Source: Burkholderiales bacterium (lineage in GTDB: Bacteria; Pseudomonadota; Gammaproteobacteria; Burkholderiales; SG8-39). Taken from it: a stretch of 5,221 nt of DNA. Below are positions 1-4,867 of the stretch, in pieces. A model generated the notes under the pieces. That model worked only from the letters and a program-made list of their open reading frames with translations, was not told where the DNA came from and searched no databases. Location: positions 1 through 5,221 of the forward strand of contig JADLDQ010000224.1 of assembly GCA_020846575.1 (NCBI GenBank), in the 5' to 3' direction. Position 1 is the stretch's first letter, and every line of letters begins with the position of its first letter. The position numbers were made by a program, and so were the translations under genes.

Positions 1-545
1 CCGGCGAGCACTTCGACGCCGAAGGCTGGTTCTGCAGCGGCGACGCGCTCAAGTTCATCGACCCCGCCCAGCCACAGCTCGGCCTGCAGTTCGACGGCCG
101 CATCGCCGAGGACTTCAAGCTCGCAACCGGCACCTGGGTTGCGGTCGGGCCGCTGCGCGCGGCTTTCATAGACCACTGCGCGCCGCTGGTGCAGGACGTG
201 GTCATCGCCGGGATCGACCGGGACGAGGTCGCGGCGCTGGTGGTGCTGGAGGCGAACGCCTGCCGCGCCGTCGCCGCCAGAGCGCAGGCGGACCTGGCCG
301 ATCTCGCGCGCGACCCGGCGGTGCGCGCGGCGCTGCGCGAGCGCGTCGGCTCGTTCGCGGCAAAGGCGACGGGAAGCTCGAACCGGATCGCGCGCGCCAT
401 CCTGCTCGAGGAGGCGCCGTCGATCGACCGCGGCGAGCTGACCGACAAGGGCTCGATCAACCAGCGCGCGCTGCTGGCGAACCGGTCCGACCTCGTGGAG
501 CGGCTCTACGCGAGCGGGGACGCCCTCGTGCTGCGCTCGGGCTGA
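1..545 (+). CDS. Feruloyl-CoA synthase-like acyl-CoA ligase, C-terminal part (5' truncated by window edge)
   Basis: The reading frame is open from base 3 to a TGA at 543-545 and gives the last 180 residues of an ANL-superfamily (AMP-binding) ligase; full-length members run to about 600 residues, so most of the N-terminal adenylation domain lies outside the window. Enzymes of this type activate a carboxylic acid to an acyl-adenylate and then to its CoA thioester in the cytoplasm. Visible motifs are GWFCSGDALKF near the start (the conserved GD region), then FDGRIAEDFKLATGTWV, the hinge and C-domain entry in the form typical of feruloyl-CoA synthases rather than generic acyl-CoA synthetases. Near the end, GELTDKGSINQ carries the likely catalytic lysine (codon 447-449). 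The internal GTG at 189 is not the start, because homologous sequence continues upstream of it. The family call is solid. The substrate (ferulate, another phenylpropenoate or an aryl acid) is not determined. The next gene is convergent, so the two are not co-transcribed. Confidence 0.85.
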   Translation, partial: GEHFDAEGWFCSGDALKFIDPAQPQLGLQFDGRIAEDFKLATGTWVAVGPLRAAFIDHCAPLVQDVVIAGIDRDEVAALVVLEANACRAVAARAQADLADLARDPAVRAALRERVGSFAAKATGSSNRIARAILLEEAPSIDRGELTDKGSINQRALLANRSDLVERLYASGDALVLRSG

Positions 546-566
546 GCCGCCCGCACCAGGCCGTCA

Positions 567-598
567 GCGCGCGGCGCCAGCGCTCGGCGCCAGCGCGC
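567..598. terminator. GC-rich hairpin between convergent genes, possible bidirectional terminator
   Basis: GCGCGC (567-572) plus GGCGCC (573-578) pairs with GGCGCC (586-591) and GCGCGC (593-598). This gives 12 base pairs with one bulged A (592) and a 7-base loop. It lies 21 bases after the ligase stop and 27 bases beyond the TPP-enzyme stop on the other strand, a natural place for a shared terminator. No T-run follows on either strand, so it is not a canonical intrinsic terminator. A perfect 10-bp palindrome, GCCGCGCGGC, follows at 601-610. Confidence 0.45.
573..596. repeat. Tandem pair of an 11-mer; left copy of an 18-bp dispersed repeat
   Basis: GGCGCCAGCGC occurs at 573-583 and again at 586-596, separated by TC, so the period is 13 bases. 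The 18-mer GGCGCCAGCGCTCGGCGC at 573-590 recurs exactly in inverted orientation at 5076-5093. A 14-base part, CAGCGCTCGGCGCC (578-591), also recurs at 3747-3760 inside the tail of the dehydrogenase gene. The unit overlaps the hairpin at 567-598. It may belong to a family of small intergenic palindromic elements, but with base composition this skewed some matches are expected by chance. Confidence 0.5.
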
Positions 599-625
599 GA
601 GCCGCGCGGCGCGCGGGCATTCGAC

Positions 626-2257
626 TCAGGCGTTCGGGTGCAGGAACGGCCACGGCGATGCCTCCGAACCGCGCTCGCACGGCACCTCGATCAGCACCGG
701 GCCCGAGTGCGCGAACGCCTTCTCCAGCGCGCTGCGCAGTTCCGCGGGCGTCCTCGCCCGGTAAGCGGTGGCGCCGAAGTCCTCCGCGAGCCGGACGAAA
801 TCCGGGTTGGTGAGCGTGGAACCGAGCTCGCGTCCCTTGTAGGCATTGCGCTGGTCGCGCAGCACGTTGCCGTAGCTCGAATTGTTGAAGACGGCGGTCA
901 CCAGGTTGATGTTGTACTGGACCGCGGTCGCCAGCTCCTGCACCCCGAACATGAACCCGCCGTCGCCGGCGACCGAGAGGACCGGCTTGCCGGGATTGGC
1001 GATCTTCACGCCGAGCGCGCTCATGAAGCCGTAGCCGACGTTGTCCTGGTAGCCGCAGGTCACGTAAGTGCGCGGCTCGAACACCGGAAAGCCGAAACGC
1101 GCGGCGAAGCCGACCTGCGAGACCTCCTCGACGAAGAACCCGTCGCGGGGCAGCACCTCGCGGATCACCTCCAGCCACCCGATCTGGGGTTGCACGCTCT
1201 GGACGTCGCGCCGGAACTGCGCCTTGAGCGCAAGGAATTCCTCCTCGCGGGACGCCCGCGCGGGCAGCGCGCCGGACAGCGCCTCGGCCAGGGCGTGCGC
1301 GCCCAGCCGCGCGTCGCTGACGATGCCCACGTCGGGCCGCAGCCTGACCATCTCGGTCGGATCGATGTCGATGCGGATCACTTTCAGGCCTTCCGGGAGC
1401 TTCATCCAGCGCAGGTACTGCAGTTCCAGGCGGCTGCCGATTCCGAGCAGCACGTCGGTGCGGGGCCACAGCTTGTAGCCCGAGCCGCAGGAAAAGCCGT
1501 AGGGCGTGTCCTCGCCCACGATGCCGCGGCCGCTGCGGTGAGCGCTCACCGGCGCCTGCAGCATGCGCGCGAGCTCCATCACCTCGGCCCGGGCGTGGTT
1601 CGCGCCGCTGCCGACGGTGATCATCGGGTTCTTCGCGTTCTTCAGCAGGGCGAGCGCGCGCGCGATCTCCTGCGGATCGGGGCAGGGGGGTTCCGGCAAG
1701 GCCGCCGGCTCGCCGGGATCGACCACGGCCTTCATTCCGAACACATCCCAGGGCGCCTCGACCGCGACCGGGCGCACGCGGCCGCCGGCGAGCTGCCGGA
1801 ACGCCTCGCGCATCACCGCTGGCGCCTCGCTCGGGTGATCGATGCGTTCGGACCACTTGGTGAGCCCGCGCAGGATCGCGAGCTGATCCGGCAGCTCGTG
1901 CAGGATTCCGCGACCCCGGCCGATGTTGTAGGACTGGATGTTGCCGGTGATGCAAAGGACCGGGGCGTTGGCCCCGTAAGCCGTGCACAGGGCGGCGCCG
2001 GCATTGAGCACGCCGGGACCCGGCACGCAGGTGAAGGCGCCGACGCGGCCGGTGGACTTGGCATAGCCGTAGGCCATGTAACCCGCGCCCTGCTCGTGCC
2101 GGGTGGCGACGAAGCGGATGCTGTCCCGGCATTCGTGGAGCGCGTCGATGAAGTCGTAGGTGTGCGCGCCGGGGATGCCGAAGATCGTGTCGACGCCGTT
2201 GCGTACCAGGGATCGGGCGATCACCTGTCCGGTGCTCAGTCTTTCCGGGTGAATCAT
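626..2257 (-). CDS. Thiamine-diphosphate-dependent enzyme, acetolactate synthase-like (large-subunit fold)
   Basis: A complete 543-residue protein with the three-domain layout of the acetolactate synthase / benzoylformate decarboxylase superfamily: N-terminal TPP-binding domain at about 5-175, central domain at about 195-325, C-terminal TPP-binding domain at about 375-525. GIPGAHTYDF (27-36) is followed by RHEQGAGY (53-60), where Glu55 is the expected activator of the TPP aminopyrimidine ring. GDGG (431-434) through the Asn pair 458-459 is the Mg-TPP motif. The ATG at 2257 is preceded by AAGGAAG (2272-2266) with 8 bases between, which supports this start. The protein is cytosolic and should catalyse decarboxylation or carboligation of a 2-oxo acid or related substrate. 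No ilvH/ilvN-type regulatory subunit lies nearby and the gene stands alone, so biosynthetic acetolactate synthase is unlikely and a catabolic role is more plausible. Where acetolactate synthases usually read AADGYAR, this protein has MAYGYAK (61-67). The family is certain and the reaction unknown. Confidence 0.9.
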   Translation of the reverse strand: MIHPERLSTGQVIARSLVRNGVDTIFGIPGAHTYDFIDALHECRDSIRFVATRHEQGAGYMAYGYAKSTGRVGAFTCVPGPGVLNAGAALCTAYGANAPVLCITGNIQSYNIGRGRGILHELPDQLAILRGLTKWSERIDHPSEAPAVMREAFRQLAGGRVRPVAVEAPWDVFGMKAVVDPGEPAALPEPPCPDPQEIARALALLKNAKNPMITVGSGANHARAEVMELARMLQAPVSAHRSGRGIVGEDTPYGFSCGSGYKLWPRTDVLLGIGSRLELQYLRWMKLPEGLKVIRIDIDPTEMVRLRPDVGIVSDARLGAHALAEALSGALPARASREEEFLALKAQFRRDVQSVQPQIGWLEVIREVLPRDGFFVEEVSQVGFAARFGFPVFEPRTYVTCGYQDNVGYGFMSALGVKIANPGKPVLSVAGDGGFMFGVQELATAVQYNINLVTAVFNNSSYGNVLRDQRNAYKGRELGSTLTNPDFVRLAEDFGATAYRARTPAELRSALEKAFAHSGPVLIEVPCERGSEASPWPFLHPNA

Positions 2258-2264
2258 GGGTACG

Positions 2265-2274
2265 TCTTCCTTCG
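2265..2274 (-). promoter_or_regulatory. Ribosome-binding site of the TPP enzyme
   Basis: On the minus strand the sequence reads CGAAGGAAGA, whose purine core AAGGAAG (2272-2266) stands 8 bases before the ATG at 2257. It settles the start of the TPP gene, and the conserved N-terminal residues begin just inside it. Confidence 0.7.
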
Positions 2275-2370
2275 TTCAGTCAGTCATGCAGTGAGTCGGC
2301 AGGGCGGTCCGTCGCCGGGAGCGAGCCGCCGCGATTGCGTCCTGCGGCGGCGGTCCGCACTCGGCCCATT

Positions 2371-2390
2371 GCGGATTTTGGCGGATTTTG
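2371..2390. repeat. Perfect tandem repeat of a 10-mer (GCGGATTTTG x2)
   Basis: GCGGATTTTG at 2371-2380 is followed directly by an identical copy at 2381-2390. The T-rich cores stand out from the surrounding sequence. The period of 10 is close to one helical turn, so two protein subunits bound to the copies would sit on the same DNA face. It lies about 114 bases upstream of the TPP gene start and about 400 upstream of the dehydrogenase start. A regulator site is possible but no known consensus is recognised. Confidence 0.6.
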
Positions 2391-2475
2391 CCCTCGCCGC
2401 ACGCGGCGCGCGCAGGGGTGCGCTCGAGCGAGGAGCGCGCCGGCGGTGCCCGGGCGCAGCATCGCGCTCGAACCG

Positions 2476-2516
2476 CGGGCGCGGCGCCGGCCTCCCGCTG
2501 GAGAGGCGCCGCCCCG
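2476..2516. repeat. Strong GC hairpin in the divergent intergenic region, with linked direct repeat
   Basis: GCGGCGCC (2481-2488) pairs perfectly with GGCGCCGC (2505-2512) around a 16-base loop. CGGG (2476-2479) pairs further out with CCCG (2513-2516) across one bulged C (2480), for a total of 12 pairs. The right arm with its flank, GGCGCCGCCCCGG (2505-2517), repeats exactly at 2560-2572. No T-run follows, so a terminator role is unsupported. It could insulate the divergent units or reflect composition only. Confidence 0.4.
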
Positions 2517-2591
2517 GACCGGCCCGCGATCCCGGGCGCGACCGGATCGCCGCGCGCGCGGCGCCGCCCCGGGGCTCACGCGAGACGTTCA

Positions 2592-2605
2592 TTGATCTGG
2601 CTCAA
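2592..2605 (+). promoter_or_regulatory. Putative ANR/FNR (CRP-FNR family) binding site
   Basis: TTGATCTGGCTCAA matches the FNR/ANR consensus TTGAT-N4-ATCAA at 9 of the 10 specified positions; the only difference is C for A at 2601. The left half-site is perfect. FNR and ANR are oxygen-sensing Fe-S activators, and DNR/NNR-type NO sensors read almost the same box. A -10-like hexamer lies 23 bases downstream on the plus strand, close to the spacing of class II FNR promoters where the box is centred near -41.5. The minus-strand side has only GC-rich sequence at the equivalent place, so the box most likely serves the dehydrogenase gene. The regulator itself is not in the window. Confidence 0.6.
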
Positions 2606-2628
2606 GGATAGCCGTGCGCCGGCTGCCC

Positions 2629-2634
2629 TATCGT
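2629..2634 (+). promoter_or_regulatory. Candidate -10 element of the ANR/FNR-dependent promoter
   Basis: TATCGT matches TATAAT at 4 of 6 positions, including the leading TAT and the final T. It implies transcription starting near 2641, about 42 bases from the centre of the ANR/FNR box (2598.5), and an untranslated leader of about 150 bases before the dehydrogenase ATG. No -35 hexamer is needed at a class II activator-dependent promoter. Spacing carries most of the weight here, since a four-base match alone would be weak. Confidence 0.4.
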
Positions 2635-2700
2635 CGGCGAGCGCCGGCCCACCGGGGCGCAGCGTCGCGCACCGGCTCGAATCGCCGAGGGAGCGCGTTC

Positions 2701-2757
2701 ATGATTCCCCGCGCCGCCGCCAAGCGCATCGCCCGGGCAAACATGCCGCGGCGATGA
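2701..2757 (+). CDS. Possible 18-codon leader ORF upstream of the dehydrogenase
   Basis: ATG at 2701 is preceded by GAGGGAG (2687-2693) with 7 bases between, a good ribosome-binding site. The ORF encodes an 18-residue basic peptide, MIPRAAAKRIARANMPRR, with seven Arg/Lys. Its TGA (2755-2757) overlaps an ATG at 2754 (ATGA) that is in frame with the dehydrogenase and would add 13 residues to it. The arrangement could give translational coupling or leader-peptide control, but the peptide matches nothing I recognise, and short ORFs with purine-rich upstream bases arise by chance. Confidence 0.3.
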   Translation: MIPRAAAKRIARANMPRR

Positions 2758-2780
2758 CCCTGAACGTTCGTCCGCACCGC

Positions 2781-2788
2781 GAAGGAGG
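2781..2788 (+). promoter_or_regulatory. Ribosome-binding site deciding the dehydrogenase start
   Basis: GAAGGAGG (2781-2788) is a near-perfect Shine-Dalgarno sequence ending 4 bases before the ATG at 2793. The spacing is slightly short but usable. It favours 2793 over the in-frame ATG at 2754 and over longer open-frame extensions, which would translate the non-conserved intergenic sequence. Confidence 0.75.
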
Positions 2789-2792
2789 ATCG

Positions 2793-3842
2793 ATGCGCGC
2801 GCCTGGTGAACTTCTTCCGGATCACGTCGCCTCGGTCGCGGTGATCGGCGCCGGATCGGTCGGCGCGAGCTGGGCGGCGCTGTTTCTTGCCCACGGGATC
2901 GAGGCGATCGTTCATGACCCTGCGCCACGGGCGCCCGAGCGCGTGCGCGCGTTCGTCGATAACGCATGGCCCGCGCTGCGCGCGCTCGGCATCGCCGGCA
3001 CGGAGTCGCCGCCGGCGCAGAAACTGCGCTTCGTGGCGAGCGCCGGGCAGGCCGCGGCGCTCTCAGACCTGGTGCAGGAAAACGTCCTGGAGAAGTCCGA
3101 GGTGAAGGCGCAGGTCCTGGCCGAGATAGAAGCGGCGGCCTCGCCGGACAAGATCATCTTTTCCAGCACCGGGGGCATCCCGCCGACGGCGTTGCAGGCT
3201 TCGTGCCGGCACCCCGAACGCCTGGTGGTGGTGCATCCTTTCAATCCGGCGCACCTGATGCCGCTGGTCGAGGTGGTCGCGGGCAGGCGTACCGCGCTCG
3301 AAGTCGTCGAATGGGCGATGGCATTTGCCCGGCGCCTGGGCAAGCAGCCGATCCGGCTCCACACCGAGGCGCCGGGGCACTTGACCAATCGGCTGCAAGC
3401 CGCGGTGTGGCGCGAGGCGGTCTGGTGCCTGATGGAGGGCGTCGCGAGCGCGAGCGACATCGATACCGCGCTGCGTTATGGCCTCGCACCCCGCTGGCTG
3501 CTGATGGGAAGTCTCATGACGCTGCACCTCGCCGGCGGACCCGGCGGCATGGCCGGGATCCTCGCTCACACGGGCGATGCGATCGAGCAATGGTGGACAC
3601 CGCTCGGCGAACCCAGGATGAACGCGCGGACCAGGGCAAGGCTCGTGGCGGCCGCCGGCGAACTCGCGCGCGGCAGGCCGGTCGGCGAGTGGGTGCAATG
3701 GCGGGACGAGCACCTCATCGGCGTGCTCCGCACCCAGCGGCAGGCACAGCGCTCGGCGCCGCAGGAAGCGGCGCAGGAGCGCCCGGGCGGGGAGAACGGC
3801 GCGGGCGCTCAGGGTTCGCCGTCCCGGTCCCGCCGCGGCTGA
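2793..3842 (+). CDS. NAD-dependent 3-hydroxyacyl-CoA dehydrogenase family protein (lambda-crystallin / carnitine dehydrogenase-like)
   Basis: A 349-residue protein. The N-terminal Rossmann domain has GAGSVG (19-24) and an acidic residue after the second strand (Asp42), pointing to NAD rather than NADP. QENVLEKSEVK (95-105), SSTGGIPP (124-131) and HPFNPAHLMPLVE (148-160) are hallmark motifs; His148 and Glu160 are the likely catalytic pair. PGHLTNRLQAAVWREA (194-209) opens the helical C-terminal domain, which runs to about residue 315. Size and motifs fit the short single-function branch (lambda-crystallin/L-gulonate 3-dehydrogenase, L-carnitine dehydrogenase, 3-hydroxybutyryl-CoA dehydrogenase) that oxidises a 3-hydroxy acid or its CoA ester to the 3-oxo form. 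No carnitine or betaine genes adjoin to fix the substrate. Residues from about 316 on are low-complexity (Gln, Arg, Gly, Ser, Ala) and exceed the usual length of about 320. A putative ANR/FNR promoter lies upstream. The ATG at 2793 was chosen for its strong ribosome-binding site. Confidence 0.87.
   Translation: MRAPGELLPDHVASVAVIGAGSVGASWAALFLAHGIEAIVHDPAPRAPERVRAFVDNAWPALRALGIAGTESPPAQKLRFVASAGQAAALSDLVQENVLEKSEVKAQVLAEIEAAASPDKIIFSSTGGIPPTALQASCRHPERLVVVHPFNPAHLMPLVEVVAGRRTALEVVEWAMAFARRLGKQPIRLHTEAPGHLTNRLQAAVWREAVWCLMEGVASASDIDTALRYGLAPRWLLMGSLMTLHLAGGPGGMAGILAHTGDAIEQWWTPLGEPRMNARTRARLVAAAGELARGRPVGEWVQWRDEHLIGVLRTQRQAQRSAPQEAAQERPGGENGAGAQGSPSRSRRG
3747..3760 (+). repeat. Third copy of the dispersed repeat core, inside the dehydrogenase tail
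   Basis: CAGCGCTCGGCGCC is identical to 578-591, and 13 of its bases match the inverted copy at 5076-5093. It encodes Gln319-Arg-Ser-Ala and part of Pro323, just past the end of the conserved dehydrogenase fold, which suggests the tail was built partly from intergenic-type sequence. Confidence 0.4.
3777..3810. repeat. 9-bp perfect inverted repeat within the dehydrogenase 3' end
   Basis: GAGCGCCCG (3777-3785) pairs with CGGGCGCTC (3802-3810) around a 16-base loop. It lies inside the low-complexity tail, about 30 bases before the TGA. A terminator-like hairpin inside coding sequence fits the idea that this segment was once downstream of the gene. No T-run follows. Confidence 0.35.
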
Positions 3843-3850
3843 CCTCCAGT

Positions 3851-3889
3851 GTTCGCGGCGCTTGCTGCGCGTCGCTCCTTCGCCGGAAC
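3851..3889. terminator. Weak hairpin in the convergent gap after the dehydrogenase
   Basis: GTTC (3851-3854) and CGGCG (3856-3860) pair with CGCCG (3881-3885) and GAAC (3886-3889). This makes 9 pairs with one bulged G (3855) and a 20-base loop. It lies between the convergent stops at 3842 and 3905, where a shared terminator is expected. The long loop and lack of a T-run keep confidence low. Nothing else was seen in this 62-base gap. Confidence 0.25.
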
Positions 3890-3904
3890 CGGGCGCGCGC
3901 CGTT

Positions 3905-4867
3905 TCAGTTCATCTTCGCTCCGGTCGCCTTCACCACCGGCTCCCAGCGCTTCATTTCGGCGCGGATGAACGCGTTGTACTCCTCGGCCGTGGAGGCCAC
4001 GGGTTCCTGCCCGAGCTCGCGGATGCGCGCCCTGACCTCGGGCAGGTTCAGCACCCGGGCGACGTCATCCCGGATGCGCCGCACCAGCTCGGGCGGCGTG
4101 CGTCCCTGCGCCACCAGACCGAAAGAGGTCGTGAAGTTGAAGCCCGGCACGGCGTCGGCCACGACAGGCGTGTCCGGGGTCAGCTCGGCGCGCCGCGTAC
4201 CCAGGGTGCCGATCAGCTTGATGCGGCCTTCCTTGACGAACTGCAGCGTGGTGGCGAGCACCGGATCGATCACCAGCATCAGTCGCCCGGCGACCAGGTC
4301 GGTGAGGGCCAGGCCGCTGCCCTTGTAGGGTATGTGTTCCATCTTCACGCCCGCCATCATGTTCAGAAGTTCCATGACCAGGTAAGCGGCCGGGGTCGCC
4401 GCTCCGTACTGGATCTTCTCCGGGTTGCGCCTGGCCAGCGCGAACAGTTCCGCGGGAGTTCCCGCCTCGAGATCGCGGCGCGCGTACAGCGCCATGTGCA
4501 GCTGCGTCATCTGCATCACGCCGGTCAGGTCGCGCAGCGTGTCGTAAGGCAGGTTCGCACCGAGCAGCGGATTGATGACATGAGCGAACGTCACCATGCC
4601 CAGTACGTGGCCGTCGGGCGCCGACTTGGCCACCAGGTCCGTACCGATCGCGGTGCTTGCGCCCGGGCGGTTTTCCACCAGCACCGGCTGTTTCCAGTTC
4701 GCTGCCAGGCGCTCTGCGATCAGGCGCGCCAGCGGATCGGTGGCGCCACCGGCGGGAAACGGCACGATCCAGCGCACGGCGCGCGACGGAAAGGCCTGCG
4801 CCGCGGCGGGCGATGGCGCCATCCCGAAGAACAGCAGCGCGATCAGCGCGAATACGAGTTTGCCCAT
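3905..4867 (-). CDS. Bug/TctC-family periplasmic solute-binding protein (tripartite tricarboxylate transporter type)
   Basis: A 320-residue protein with a signal peptide: a positive Lys3, a hydrophobic core at 4-17 (LVFALIALLFFGMA), then PSPAAAQA with probable cleavage after Ala23 or Ala25. The mature part starts FPSRAVRWIVPFPAGGATD (26-44), the family signature with the ligand-loop Asp44. It continues with VENRPGA (64-70), GTDLVAKSAPDGH (75-87) and IPYKGSGLALTDLVAG (179-194), all typical of the Bug family (COG3181). Such proteins capture carboxylates, aromatic acids or other small solutes in the periplasm for TctA/TctB membrane partners, or act in signalling. No tctA or tctB is in the window, so it is an orphan here, as is common in Burkholderiales where these proteins are greatly expanded. 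The ATG at 4867 is preceded by AGAGGGGG (4880-4873) with a 5-base gap and immediately begins the signal peptide; the frame stays open upstream but without family sequence. The ligand cannot be told. Confidence 0.92.
   Translation of the reverse strand: MGKLVFALIALLFFGMAPSPAAAQAFPSRAVRWIVPFPAGGATDPLARLIAERLAANWKQPVLVENRPGASTAIGTDLVAKSAPDGHVLGMVTFAHVINPLLGANLPYDTLRDLTGVMQMTQLHMALYARRDLEAGTPAELFALARRNPEKIQYGAATPAAYLVMELLNMMAGVKMEHIPYKGSGLALTDLVAGRLMLVIDPVLATTLQFVKEGRIKLIGTLGTRRAELTPDTPVVADAVPGFNFTTSFGLVAQGRTPPELVRRIRDDVARVLNLPEVRARIRELGQEPVASTAEEYNAFIRAEMKRWEPVVKATGAKMN

Larger units (their letters stand above)
2258..2792. other. Divergent intergenic region of 535 bases
   Basis: This region separates the minus-strand TPP enzyme from the plus-strand dehydrogenase and must hold both promoters. 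It contains a tandem 10-mer (2371-2390), a very GC-rich stretch with a 12-bp hairpin and a 13-bp direct repeat (about 2400-2572), an ANR/FNR-like box (2592-2605), a -10 candidate (2629-2634) and a possible leader ORF (2701-2757). The open frames crossing it lack ribosome-binding sites and recognisable protein sequence. I could not place a convincing promoter for the TPP gene. No divergently transcribed regulator gene is present here. Confidence 0.7.

Noticed and set aside
564..2132. 522-codon minus-strand frame within the TPP gene
   Set aside because: It is the same strand in another frame and extremely Arg-rich with no family features. The 626-2257 frame holds all TPP motifs.
2551..2560. (CG)5 run as a Z-DNA element
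   Set aside because: Alternating CG runs this short are expected by chance in DNA of this composition and nothing else supports a role.
638..2611. 657-codon plus-strand open frame running opposite the TPP enzyme
   Set aside because: It is antisense to a gene with clear conserved motifs, has Arg/His/Ala/Gly-biased composition and no recognisable domain. Long antisense frames are normal in GC-rich DNA.
2388..2792. N-terminal extension of the dehydrogenase frame upstream of 2793
   Set aside because: The extension is non-conserved, Arg/Pro-rich intergenic translation. The Rossmann fold begins just after 2793, which has a strong Shine-Dalgarno sequence. Only ATG 2754 remains as a plausible alternative.
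4570..4584. TTGAT half-sites inside genes (near 905, 4215 and 4570) as further FNR boxes
   Set aside because: The second half-site does not match at any of them and all lie inside coding sequence.
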